Assembly: GCF_000576305.1 (NCBI RefSeq)
Contig: NZ_BAVZ01000004.1
Span: 124,001-188,000, forward strand
DNA: 64,000 nucleotides
From: Paenibacillus pini JCM 16418
Lineage (GTDB): Bacteria > Bacillota > Bacilli > Paenibacillales > Paenibacillaceae
Direction: 5' to 3'
Shown here one piece after another: positions 37,874 to 47,458 of this stretch. Numbering within the stretch: position 1 is the first letter of the stretch; the number at the start of each line of letters is the position of its first letter. Both the position numbers and the translations under genes were made by a program. The notes under the pieces are model-generated. The model had not been told where the DNA came from, did not search any database, and worked only from the letters and a program-made list of their open reading frames with translations.

Positions 37874-39139
37874 ATGAGTCAGAACAAGAAAAAAATCCAC
37901 TTTGCATGGTGGCTATTACTAGGTATTGTCCTTATGGTTGGTATGATGAAAGGCGGAATTAACTCAGCTGGTGGTTTGTTTCTAACATCAGTTACTAAAG
38001 ATTTAGGTATTGGGATGGGTAGCTTGTCCTTGTACTTCAGTATTTCTTCGATTGTAACCATGTTATTCCTGCCGATTGCAGGTAAATTGATGGCTAAATA
38101 TGATATTAGAGTCGTGCTTATCGCTGGAACTATTCTACAAGCTGGATCATTCGCAATGTTTGGTCTTATGAATTCTGTATGGGGTTGGTACTTGTTATGT
38201 ATCCCAATGTCTATTGGTGCAGTATTCGTATGTCAAATGGCTGGCCCTGTATTGATTAACAACTGGTTTAAAAAGCACAACGGTTTAGCAATGGGAATTA
38301 TGGCGGCTTCCGGTGGTTTATTTGGAGCCATCCTTCAACCTATGGCTGGTAACCTTATTGCAAGCGAAGGCTGGAGATACACATATATCTTCCTTGGTGT
38401 TTTAGGTATGATCATCGTTATCCCAACAGTCATTTTAACGATTAGAATGGCTCCACAACAAAAAGGTTTACAACCACTTGGTATGGACGAAGTCAAAAAA
38501 GATGATAATACAGCTTCACATCATGCTGCACCAAAAGGTGTTACAGCAACAATTGCAAGAAAATCATCAGCTTTCTATTTCTTGATTATCTTCTTCTTCC
38601 TCATTACCTCTATCGGAAGCTTTGGACAATATGTGGCACCATACGCAGTAAGCTTAGGCTATGACATTGCTTTCGGTGGTACTGCAATGGGCGGATGGAT
38701 GATTGGATCACTCATTGGATCACTTACTTTCGGCTTCTTGACTGATAAAATCGGTGCCAGAAACACAGCAATCTTTGCGATGCTTCTCGGATTAGTACCT
38801 GTTGTTATGCTAATAACCGCCGGTGATCACAAGAGCATATTCTCAATCGCAATTGGTATTTATGGATTTGTCGTTGCATCCATCGCTACTCTAGGACCTC
38901 TACTGACAACAGCATTGTTTGGCAATAAAGAATACCCTCAAATTTATTCAACGGCTGTAATGGGATTAGCGATTGCAGGTATCGTTGCTTTGCCAGCATA
39001 TGGATTTATTTACCAGCTTACAGGCAGCTATACTTCAATCATTTACGCAGTTGGTGTAATGTTGATTCTAAATGTTATTGCTATCGCCTCTGCTTTCAAA
39101 GGCAAGAAGAAGCTTGAAGAAGCTGGACATTGGAATTAA
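37874..39139 (+). CDS. MFS transporter, OFA-like (copy 1)
   Basis: 421 residues, 12 hydrophobic segments, with the long charged central loop at ~195-225 (KKDDNTASHH). N-terminal KKKIHFAWWLLLGIVLM and the GPVLINNWFKKHNGLAMGI segment fit the oxalate/formate antiporter-like group. By eye about four residues in five match copy 2. ATG at 37874 with GGGGAG; the GTG/ATG 21 bases earlier lacks one. Substrate unknown. Confidence 0.88.
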   Translation: MSQNKKKIHFAWWLLLGIVLMVGMMKGGINSAGGLFLTSVTKDLGIGMGSLSLYFSISSIVTMLFLPIAGKLMAKYDIRVVLIAGTILQAGSFAMFGLMNSVWGWYLLCIPMSIGAVFVCQMAGPVLINNWFKKHNGLAMGIMAASGGLFGAILQPMAGNLIASEGWRYTYIFLGVLGMIIVIPTVILTIRMAPQQKGLQPLGMDEVKKDDNTASHHAAPKGVTATIARKSSAFYFLIIFFFLITSIGSFGQYVAPYAVSLGYDIAFGGTAMGGWMIGSLIGSLTFGFLTDKIGARNTAIFAMLLGLVPVVMLITAGDHKSIFSIAIGIYGFVVASIATLGPLLTTALFGNKEYPQIYSTAVMGLAIAGIVALPAYGFIYQLTGSYTSIIYAVGVMLILNVIAIASAFKGKKKLEEAGHWN

Positions 39140-39158
39140 TTCTTAAAAAGTTACTGCG

Positions 39159-39193
39159 AAAGGAGATTTTCTCTTTGAGGAAATCTCCTTTTT
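39159..39193 (+). terminator. Terminator between the two MFS paralogues
   Basis: AAAGGAGATTT/AAATCTCCTTT, then T-rich. It makes the second MFS gene a separate transcription unit or read-through target. Confidence 0.8.
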
Positions 39194-39295
39194 CTCTGGC
39201 TGAAATTAGAAAAAACATCTATACGTATTATTTTTTTAAAATTTTCTAACAAGATATCGTTTTTACATGTTAAATAGAAAAATGAGGGATATTAC

Positions 39296-40567
39296 ATGAA
39301 ACAACAAAAGAAAAAAATCCACTATGCTTGGTGGGTATTACTAGGAATAGCTCTGATGGTCGGTCTTGCTAAAGGTGGTGTGATGACCGCTGGAGGATTG
39401 TTTCTGACCCCCGTTACTGAGGACCTTGGCATCGGAATGGGCAGCTTGTCTCTATACTTCAGTATTTCGGCCATTGTTACGATGATCTTCTTACCGATTG
39501 CAGGTAAGATGATGGCTAAGTTTAATATCCGAATTCTTTTAATTATTGGTGTCATTCTACAAGCAGGATCATTTGCCATGTTCGGACTGATGAATTCCGT
39601 ATGGGGTTGGTACTTATTCTGTATTCCAATGTCCATGGGCTCGGTCTTCGTATGTCAGATGGCAGGACCTGTACTGATTAACAATTGGTTTAAAAAGCAC
39701 AATGGCTTAGCTATGGGAATCATGGTTGCTTCCGGTGGTATCTTCGGTGCCATCCTTCAACCTATGGCAGGTAACCTTATCGCTAGCCAAGGCTGGAGAT
39801 ACACATATATTTTTCTAGGCTTAGTAGTTATGATCATCGTTATTCCGACCATCATTGCAACGATTCGAATGGCTCCTCAGCAAAAAGGTTTGCAGCCACT
39901 TGGCATGAACGAAGTGAAAAGCGAAAGCGAACATATTTCCGCATCTGAGCCAGAAGCATCAAAAGGCGTTACGGCCGTTATTGCTAGAAAATCATCTGCA
40001 TTTTATGCACTGCTTGTATTTTTCTTCTTCATTACTTCTGTAGGAGCCTTTGGCCAATATGTAGCACCGTTTGCCATGGGCGTAGGTTATGATGTCGCTT
40101 TCGCAGGTAGTGCAATGGGTGGTTGGTCCATTGGTATACTCCTAGGCGCATTATCATTTGGTGTATTAAGTGATAAAATTGGAGCTAAATCCACAGCTAT
40201 TTTCGCCATGATCCTTGGTTTAGTACCTGTCCTTATGCTCATTACAATTCCTGAGAATAAAGTAATGTTTACATTGGCAATCGCGATTTACGGTTTTGTA
40301 GTTGCATCGATCGGCACTTTAGGCCCCCTACTTACGACAGCATTGTTTGGTAATAAAGAATATCCGCAAATCTATTCAACGGCTGTCATCGGACTCGCGG
40401 TTGCAGGAATCATTGCTCTTCCAGCTTACGGATTTATTGCCCAAATTACAGGTAGCTATACATCAATCCTGTATGCAGTTGCAATAATGCTCGTTGTTAA
40501 CATCTTCTTAATTATCACTGCGTTCAAAGGTAAGAAGAAACTTGAACAAGCAGGACATTGGAACTAA
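39296..40567 (+). CDS. MFS transporter, OFA-like (copy 2)
   Basis: 423 residues, tandem paralogue of the preceding MFS gene, same topology. Long identical stretches (for example GPVLINNWFKKHNGLAMGIM) alternate with changes mostly in membrane helices and in the central loop, which here reads KSESEHISASEPE. GAGGG precedes the ATG. The spacer sequence before each copy is not conserved, so the duplication is not recent. Confidence 0.88.
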   Translation: MKQQKKKIHYAWWVLLGIALMVGLAKGGVMTAGGLFLTPVTEDLGIGMGSLSLYFSISAIVTMIFLPIAGKMMAKFNIRILLIIGVILQAGSFAMFGLMNSVWGWYLFCIPMSMGSVFVCQMAGPVLINNWFKKHNGLAMGIMVASGGIFGAILQPMAGNLIASQGWRYTYIFLGLVVMIIVIPTIIATIRMAPQQKGLQPLGMNEVKSESEHISASEPEASKGVTAVIARKSSAFYALLVFFFFITSVGAFGQYVAPFAMGVGYDVAFAGSAMGGWSIGILLGALSFGVLSDKIGAKSTAIFAMILGLVPVLMLITIPENKVMFTLAIAIYGFVVASIGTLGPLLTTALFGNKEYPQIYSTAVIGLAVAGIIALPAYGFIAQITGSYTSILYAVAIMLVVNIFLIITAFKGKKKLEQAGHWN

Positions 40568-40593
40568 CTCAATTGAACTTAATTTAGTTAAAA

Positions 40594-40624
40594 TATCAGC
40601 TGCCCAAAAGGTATGCTGATTTTT
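40594..40624 (+). terminator. Terminator after MFS copy 2
   Basis: ATCAGC/GCTGAT with partial inner pairing, then TTTTTTC. Confidence 0.65.
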
Positions 40625-40635
40625 TCTTTAAACTT

Positions 40636-40953
40636 TTATAGCCACTTTGCAGCCCATAATTCAACTTGTTGTAAGGCAAATCCTAGTTCATTCCCCTTCG
40701 CCGTTAAAGAATACTCTATTTTCAAGGGGCTGCTTGTAATAACGTTTCGTACAATAATTCCGTTATGCTCAAGTTCTTTTATTCGTTCATTGAGCATCCT
40801 CTTACTTAAATCAGGGATACGACTGTGAATTTCACTGAACCTTTGAGGATTCGCCATCAATGTATGGATAATTAAACCCATCCATTTTTTACTGAAAATA
40901 TGATAGCATTTCTCCACTTTACTGCATAATTCGTCTATTCCATCTTTAGTCAT
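40636..40953 (-). CDS. HxlR family regulator (copy 2)
   Basis: 105 residues, paralogue of copy 1: IFSKKWMGLIIHTLMANPQRFSEIHSRI and LSKRMLNERIKELEHNGIIVRNV. Unlike copy 1 it has Cys just before the HTH (CSKVEKCYH), where HxlR-type sensors usually carry their reactive Cys. ATG at 40953 with GGGAGG. Convergent with MFS copy 2. Confidence 0.88.
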   Translation of the reverse strand: MTKDGIDELCSKVEKCYHIFSKKWMGLIIHTLMANPQRFSEIHSRIPDLSKRMLNERIKELEHNGIIVRNVITSSPLKIEYSLTAKGNELGFALQQVELWAAKWL

Positions 40954-41129
40954 TACGAACACCTCCCACTTATAGGTAATCTTTTGTAAATTAGTAACGA
41001 ATAATAACAAGGTAACTTTAATGTAAGTTCATTTTATCACAAAGTCTATTCTTAAATAAAGCTTTAATCATTTTTTTATTTGAACACTGCAATCTGAACT
41101 GCAATTCAAGAAAAAATCTTGGAAAAATA

Positions 41130-41178
41130 CATAAAGAAGGAGCAGGTCATTGAGGTGACCTGCCCCTTCTTTATGTAC
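41130..41178 (-). terminator. Strong terminator after the DHA2 MFS gene
   Basis: About 21-bp stem (41130-41150 with 41157-41178, one mismatch) and ATTTTT on the minus strand. The remaining gap 40954-41129 holds the hxlR promoter region only. Confidence 0.85.
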
Positions 41179-41233
41179 ATATTCTCTTCCATTATATGAA
41201 ATCCATGATTTTATTCAGAAGAACAATGGCCAA

Positions 41234-42750
41234 CTAGCCATGCATAATCTCCGAATGCACTTTCGCCGAAGAACTTTCTTGTTCACTCTTCCGTCCCTTA
41301 CGGAGCAGCAATCCTAGCAAGGCACCGCCGATGGCAACGAACATCATGATATGGAATGTATCGTCAAATCCCTTCGTGAGCACCATTTGTGACGCCTGTT
41401 TCAACGCCTCTGGAGATGTATTCGCGGCAGCGCCCGACGCTGCTGCTGCCTCCTTCATTTCAATACCTCTAGCGGTTGCTCTAGATGATAGAATGGTCAC
41501 TAATGTTGAAACTGCTAGTGAAGTGATCACCTGTTGCATGGAATTGGTCAGAGACGTGACTCGGTTAACGAGATGTCGAGGCGCTTTATTCAGTAGATGT
41601 GTATTCATCGGCATCATCATCATCCCCATACCCGCACCGCACATGATTAATGGCAGAATCACATCTTTGCTCTCTGTCGTAAGGTCCACATGAGAGTACT
41701 GATAGAGTGCTCCGGAGACAAGCGTTAGTCCACAAACAACCAGCCAACGAACGCCTATTTTATCAAACAAGATGCCAGCAATAGGCATTATTAATCCAGA
41801 TGCTATGGCTTGAGGTAACAGGGTTAGTCCCGTATCGAAGGCACCAAACCCACGCGCTTGCTGCAAAAATTGTGGTAACAGAAATAGTGCGCCATATAGA
41901 CCAAATTGGGCGACCCACTGTACGATGATTCCTGCGCTAAAATCAATAGATCCAAGCACTCGCAGTTCTAACAGAGGTGTCCGCGATTTCAGTTCAACTA
42001 TAATAAAAGCCACAAGTGCAATAACCCCAACTGCAAGACCGATCAGCGTCTTATCTGAGGTCCAGCCTCTGCACCTTGGCTCACAGCATAAGATAGTGCA
42101 GCGAAAGCAAGAGGTCCTAGAATCATCCCATACTTATCGATTCCTGGAACCTGACTTCTCTGAACTTTAGGTAACTTTTTGAATCCAATAAGCAAACAAA
42201 TGATACCCACAGGAATATTAATGAGAAAAATCCAGCGCCATGAGTGATATTCTACTAGCCAGCCGGATAATACGGGACCAATGGCGGGAGCAAATAACAC
42301 GGGTATTCCCATGATCCCCATGACAACACCTACTTTACTAATCGGACTTAGTTTGTAGACATAAGCCATCGCTACAGGTAGTACACAGCCTCCTCCTAAA
42401 CCTTGAATAACGCGGAATGCAATCAACCAAGGTGCTGTACTTGGTGTTGCACATAGTATCGAGCCTATTGTGAACAATACGATAGCTGATAGAAATACTG
42501 TTTTTGCACCGAAACGATCGGATAGCCATCCTGACAGCGGAATCACTGATGCTTGAGCAAGCATGTACCCTGTAACAACCCACTGTAACGTGGTGAGATT
42601 TGTATTGAAATCCTTAACTAATGTAGTCAAAGCCACATTCATTGCCGTGCTATCCAATACCACCATAAATACGCCTGCAATGATGGCGAGTAGCGGAACG
42701 AGAATACTCTTTAATCTGAAGTCGGCATCTGACGTTATCGTTTGTTCCAT
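41234..42750 (-). pseudogene. DHA2 (14-TM) drug:H+ antiporter, interrupted by one frameshift
   Basis: First frame 42750-42043: DSTAMNVALTTLVKDF, WVVTGYMLAQASVIPLSGWLSDRFG and the motif-C-like GPVLSGWLVEYHSWRWIF, typical of EmrB/QacA exporters. Second frame from about 42060 down to 41234 carries the C-terminal helices. At 42055-42062 the frame breaks (GAEAGP vs WTSDKTLIGLAVG); restoring one lost base, or a lost 4-base repeat, joins them to a ~505-residue protein of normal length. Divergent tetR gene with twin operators indicates drug-inducible control. Confidence 0.9.
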
Positions 42751-42825
42751 TCTCCCTAACCTCCCATGTTAACCTGGACTTGAGCAATTGACCTCAAGCA
42801 AGGTTTATCTCTATAATGAGTTGAC

Positions 42826-42839
42826 CGGACAATTGTCCG
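42826..42839. promoter_or_regulatory. TetR operator 1
   Basis: Perfect 14-bp palindrome CGGACAATTGTCCG between the divergent MFS and tetR genes. Confidence 0.75.
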
Positions 42840-42859
42840 TATCGGCATTTTTTAGTCTA

Positions 42860-42873
42860 CGGACAATTGTCCG
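42860..42873. promoter_or_regulatory. TetR operator 2
   Basis: Second exact copy of CGGACAATTGTCCG, 34 bp centre to centre from the first, so both could face nearly the same side of the helix. Confidence 0.75.
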
Positions 42874-42934
42874 ATATGTCAAATTATTCTTATACCCTTA
42901 CATAAAGAGATCACTACACAGAAGGAGATTAATG

Positions 42935-43570
42935 ATGATGGAACACAAATCTGAAGACAAGATGATCGTTTCTCGCAAAAATAAAAAGGTTGATCCCTAT
43001 ACCATTCGTATATTAGAAGCGGCACGCCAACTATTTACGGAATCAGGTCTCGAAGCCGTAAATATGTATCAAATTGCACAAAAAGCTGGTATCGGTCAAG
43101 GCTCACTTTACCGTCGTTATAGCGATAAGGGTGCCATCTGTTCTGATTTACTTGGCAATAGATCCGAGTCCTTCTTAACCGAGCTGGAGTTTAACGTATT
43201 GAAATCACCTTCATCCGCTTCTTCGCTAGAGCTGCTTGAAAGCTGTATCGAAAAAGTTATTGATTTCATAGATGAGCATGCCGATCTTCTACATTTGATT
43301 AAATCTGAATTTGTAGGTAAAGGACAGCTTACTCAATTCGAACATCCTATTTTCCAAAGTCTGAATGCTATCGTGGTTAAGCTCCTCGATCAGGCATCAA
43401 ACGCCGAAGAAATCATTCCAATCGATACCCAATTTACAGCTACTGCGCTCATTTCAGCCCTGAGTCCAGATGTATACTTATATCAACAAAAAGTTTATGG
43501 CTCTTCTAAGCAACAGATTACGGCAGGAATTGTAACGTTGTTCATTACAGGTCTTCGAAAAAAAAGCTGA
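42935..43570 (+). CDS. TetR/AcrR family repressor
   Basis: 211 residues. HTH VNMYQIAQKAGIGQGSLYRRYSDKGAI, then a helical ligand domain. Three consecutive ATGs (42932, 42935, 42938); AAGGAG gives best spacing to the second. The open frame upstream runs through the operators and is not coding. Divergent from the DHA2 exporter, which it most likely represses together with itself. Confidence 0.9.
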   Translation: MMEHKSEDKMIVSRKNKKVDPYTIRILEAARQLFTESGLEAVNMYQIAQKAGIGQGSLYRRYSDKGAICSDLLGNRSESFLTELEFNVLKSPSSASSLELLESCIEKVIDFIDEHADLLHLIKSEFVGKGQLTQFEHPIFQSLNAIVVKLLDQASNAEEIIPIDTQFTATALISALSPDVYLYQQKVYGSSKQQITAGIVTLFITGLRKKS

Positions 43571-43594
43571 CATACGGTTGTATCCGATGTCAGC
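43557..43594 (-). terminator. Terminator of the bce operon, overlapping the tetR 3' end
   Basis: GCTGACAT(A)CGG/CCGATGTCAGC stem followed on the minus strand by TTTTTTTT, which is the AAA-rich end of the tetR coding sequence. Confidence 0.8.
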
Positions 43595-43620
43595 AAAGAT
43601 CATGCCTTAATGATTTCTAT

Positions 43621-45551
43621 TTACACCATAACCCGCTTCAATTTCTGCACGTAACGAGACCGCACCAGAATGAAATATATCATCTGTACAACTAGAAATG
43701 CCGCCGAAGCCGTCATGATGGATGAATTAACCTCGCCTAAGCCAATAAGTTTACGTACTGCATTTAGAACAACAAGGGTTTGTATCGTCGATACAACGAT
43801 TGGAATGAAGAAGAGTGATGCAATCTGAATCGTTGCCGCCCGACTCATCTCTTTAGCACGAAGTCCAATTTTGGACATTGCCCGGTACATTTGTTGATCC
43901 TGACTAAGCTCCGTATGGAGCTTGAAATACAGAAAGCTGGCCGAAGAAATCGAAAGCACAGCCGTAATAAATATGCCAACAAAGCTCATCATCGATGTTG
44001 ACTGCTTCATTTCAGAGAATCTGCCACTTCGTGTTGTAAGAGAATTCATCATTTCACCATGCTTATTTTCTCAAATGCCTGCTGATGAAGATCCGTTCCA
44101 ATCAGATACTCCTGATCGTCTTTATCTAATGCCTTCTTATGATTCCACTCAGGAATATGATATACAATCATATGTTCGATTCGAGATGCCTCATCTTCTG
44201 AAATTGATTTCTTCAGTTTTGTATATTCGTCATTACTAACGATCAGCGTGAAATCATTACCCATAGGTGAAATATTCTGATCTGGATAAAGCACTTGCTT
44301 TATTTCAAATTTCTCATCTGGCTTCTTTAATCTTAGTACATCTTGATTATACCAATTAGAAACAGGTTCTTCCGACATCGGTGAAACCACTACTACAGAT
44401 TGATGGTTAGCCAGTTGAGCCATGGTAGGAACCTTCAATGCTTGAGCCAGCATGTTATAATTCGATAAACTCATTACATAAACGTAGGACTTATCTGCTC
44501 CTTGTATAGGAGAAACGTAAGCTTCGGTTTTCATTGTTTCATAGGGAACTTTATTTTTCTTCAGTATGTTATCCACTTCTTGCAAGTCCTTTGCCATGCT
44601 TTGCTCATCATAAATATGATATTGTATCGCGTAGGGGTTGCTCGAGTACTCCGTTTTATTGCGTTGATCTGCGGACAGTACAAATGCAACAGCCATACAT
44701 GAAATGGATGTTACCACCGTCACCATGAATAGAATTCTGGCATTGTCTTTCATTTTATAAGCCATTTCAGAGATCCAAATCAGATTGGTTCCTCTCCAAA
44801 CTAAGGCTCGGCTACGCTTAAGTAGGCGCATCATTACGACTGTAATCTGTGTAAAAAAGAAATACGTACCTGCAATACCTGTTAATGCAGCTATCTCAAT
44901 TTTTTTATTCAAATAGTAATATCCTATTCCCAATAAGATAATGCCGAATACTGAGATCAGAATAGAAGCCTTTGGCTCTGTCTTGGGTTTGCTCGTTCCT
45001 TTAATCAATTCCAGAACCCGGTTACGGCGAATGAGAATAAGCGTAAATGCTGAGATGACCACAAATAATACAGCAAATGCCGATACCGTAAGCAACAGTG
45101 CCTTTACAGGAAAATACAAACCAAGATTATCAATTCCAATGACCTCAGAACTCAGCATCAAGAAAAGTTTAGATAAAACTAGTCCGGATGCAATCCCCGT
45201 TACGATAGAAACCGCTCCAATGATCATATTCTCCACAAAGACTAGCCCGCTCATTTGCCCCTGAGTCGCACCTAGAATCGTTAGAATCCCGAATTCCTTA
45301 TTTCGCGCCTTAAGAAACGATCCGATCGAGTAAAGTACAAACAAGAATGAGAAAATATATATGATATATTCCATAATTTCCATCACCATTCGAGTGTTCG
45401 AACCAAGATCGGTATTATTGATATCTGGATGGAAAATGAAAAGTGCATACGTGAAGAACACCATCACCATGAAACTGCTGCTTAGGAAATAAGCAAAATA
45501 GGCTCGCGCATTTCTTTTCACATTATTAAACGCGAATTGAGGAAAGCTCAT
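43621..45551 (-). pseudogene. bceB: BceB-type ABC permease, interrupted by one frameshift
   Basis: First frame 45551-44049 (~500 residues): FtsX-like helices, then a large extracellular domain between helices 7 and 8, the hallmark of BceB antimicrobial-peptide transporters. Second frame 44052-43621 carries the last three helices (SASFLYFKLHTELSQDQQMYRAM). The frames meet at GTGAAATGATG; one more A in the A run would give a continuous ~643-residue protein, the normal BceB length. An ATGA overlap of two separate genes is formally possible but splits a single domain family. ATG at 45551 has AGGAGG 8 bases upstream. Confidence 0.9.
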
Positions 45552-46298
45552 GTGCATTACCTCCTAAGAAAGACAGCATTTCAATGATTTTCTGGAAAAA
45601 GGCTTGTCTGCTCTCTCCCCTATGAATTTCTCCTGATAGCACACCATCTTTGATGAATACCACCCGATGACAGTAGCTCGCTGCTTGCGGATCATGTGTG
45701 ACTAACATCATCGTAGCTGCATCCGTTTGGTTCAATTTTTCTAAGGTTTCCATAACGATGCGTGAAGAATTCGAATCAAGGCACCTGTTGGCTCATCTGC
45801 AAGCAGGAGTGAAGGACCCGGAATAATGGCTCTAGCAATGGCGGCACGTTGCCGCTGTCCACCTGAAATTTCATACGTTCTTTTATTCAAAATATCTGTA
45901 ATTCCCAGCCGCTCAGCGACCTGTGCCAGCTTCTGCTCGATATCGCTAAGCTTCTGTCGATCCAGTGTAAGAGGCAATACGATATTCTCCGCGACAGTCA
46001 ACGTATCTAATAGATTAAAATCTTGAAATACAAACCCAAGCTCGCGACGCCGAAAAGCAGCTAGGTCCTTTTTCTTCAATAGATGTGGATTATGTCCGTT
46101 GATCAGTACATCTCCAGAGCTCGGGGTGTCGATCGTCGAGACCATATTGAGAAGGGTTGTCTTTCCGCTCCCCGATGGTCCCATAACGCCTACAAATTCT
46201 CCCTTGTGTATCGTTAACTGAATATCGGTCAACGCCCGGGTTGTCACTTTCCCTGAATATACCTTACTCAGCCCCGTTACTTTTAAAATTTCAGTCAT
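45526..46298 (-). pseudogene. bceA: BceA-type ABC ATPase, interrupted by one frameshift
   Basis: First frame from ATG 46298: Walker A GPSGSGKTT, Q-loop FVFQDFNLLDTLT, signature ISGGQRQR and Walker B LLLADEPTGAL. After GAL the frame fails; the other frame continues DSNSSRIVMETLEKL with the H-loop LVTHDP. Restoring one G (TTGGAT read as TTGAT, at about 45776-45778) gives a ~256-residue ATPase. Overlaps bceB by 26 bases. AAAGGAG precedes the ATG. Partner of bceB in bacitracin/lantibiotic-type detoxification and signalling. Confidence 0.92.
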
Positions 46299-46382
46299 GA
46301 GGTAAAGCTCCTTTCAAGCTAGTTTTACTATAATTTTACTTTAAAGCATTACCTACCTCGTAACTATGGATTCTCCTTACGC

Positions 46383-46406
46383 TTACCTTAAACATTTGTA
46401 AGGTTA
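46383..46406. promoter_or_regulatory. Candidate BceR-type box before bceA
   Basis: TTACCTTA-N8-TAAGGTTA, one mismatch between arms, 85 bases upstream of bceA and separated from bceS by a terminator, as expected for the inducible bceAB promoter. Confidence 0.4.
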
Positions 46407-46437
46407 TGTTCGTGTAACGTATATAAAAAGATGCAAA

Positions 46438-46466
46438 AGACGCCAAGTCCATCATACTCAGCGCCT
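46438..46466 (-). terminator. Terminator between bceS and bceA
   Basis: AGGCGC-T-GAGT/ACTT-G-GCGTCT stem then TTTTGC on the minus strand; separates regulator and transporter transcripts. Confidence 0.65.
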
Positions 46467-46471
46467 CCCCA

Positions 46472-47458
46472 TTACTTATAAAATGTAAATCTTACGGATG
46501 TTCCTTCTCCATGAACCGAGTTGATCTCTACGTTATGACCAAGCTTCCTACACACTTCACGTACAAGATAAAGCCCCATCCCCGTTGATTCATGATATTG
46601 CCTGCCTTGATTTCCAGTAAAATAAGGTTCAAATACTCTTCCTAAATCTTCAGGAACGATACCAATACCCTGATCCGTAATATCGAGCACGATATGAGGT
46701 CCTTGCAGATATGAAGTAAATATGACCCGCTTCCCTTTACCCGCGGAATAGTTCACGGCATTCGTAATCACTTGACCAATCATAAATTGGAGCCACTTTG
46801 TATCACTATATACGGTCAAATCAGCCTGCACTCGGAGTTCCGGATACACGTGCTTGCGAATAAACCACATTCGATGATCAGCCACAGCTGCTTCAACTAC
46901 TTTACGGAGAGAAAGCTGATCTACTCTGAAATCATGCTGAAACTGATCCAGTCTAGATGTATATAAAGCCATTTCGAGACCCTTTTTGAGCCTATCCATT
47001 TCCTCTTGGATATGGTCCTGAACTTCATCTTCAAGATCTAAATCCTGGAGGGTCAGCTGGATCACAGAAATCGGCGTTTTCATTTGATGGACCCAACGAT
47101 TGATAAAAGCCGTATGATATTCAAGCTTTTGCTGCGTTTCATACATCTTATTGTTATATAGCTGAAATTGACTGCGCAGCAGTAGCGTCGTTGCTTCAGC
47201 TAGAGGTGCTTCTCCTAATTCAAGTAGAGATTGATCCATATTTGCCATCGGTTCATTTAATCTTTGGTACAGCTTCATATGACTTACATAACGATATACG
47301 AGATAGATGGCTAACATACTAACGATTAGAACAGCACTATAGAGAGGAACCTCAAGTGAATGCATATCTAAGGCAAGCCAGATTAGAGAACCCACAAGGA
47401 TGATCTGTATTCCAAAAATGATGATTAGCGGTATATGCTCTTTCCAGAATAATCTCAT
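46472..47458 (-). CDS. bceS: Intramembrane-sensing histidine kinase, BceS-like
   Basis: 328 residues. Two membrane helices (about 10-30 and 38-56) with almost no extracellular loop, so it has no sensor domain of its own; such kinases are switched by their BceAB transporter. His124 in HQMKTPISVIQ is the phosphorylation site; N box NAVNYSAG, G boxes DITDQGIGI and STGMGLYLV follow. Overlaps the response-regulator stop by 4 bases (ATGA). Confidence 0.93.
   Translation of the reverse strand: MRLFWKEHIPLIIIFGIQIILVGSLIWLALDMHSLEVPLYSAVLIVSMLAIYLVYRYVSHMKLYQRLNEPMANMDQSLLELGEAPLAEATTLLLRSQFQLYNNKMYETQQKLEYHTAFINRWVHQMKTPISVIQLTLQDLDLEDEVQDHIQEEMDRLKKGLEMALYTSRLDQFQHDFRVDQLSLRKVVEAAVADHRMWFIRKHVYPELRVQADLTVYSDTKWLQFMIGQVITNAVNYSAGKGKRVIFTSYLQGPHIVLDITDQGIGIVPEDLGRVFEPYFTGNQGRQYHESTGMGLYLVREVCRKLGHNVEINSVHGEGTSVRFTFYK

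Noticed and set aside
44049..44052. ATGA overlap read as two separate genes in the bceB region
   Set aside because: The split falls inside a single-chain permease family between its extracellular domain and last helices; one extra A restores the full protein.
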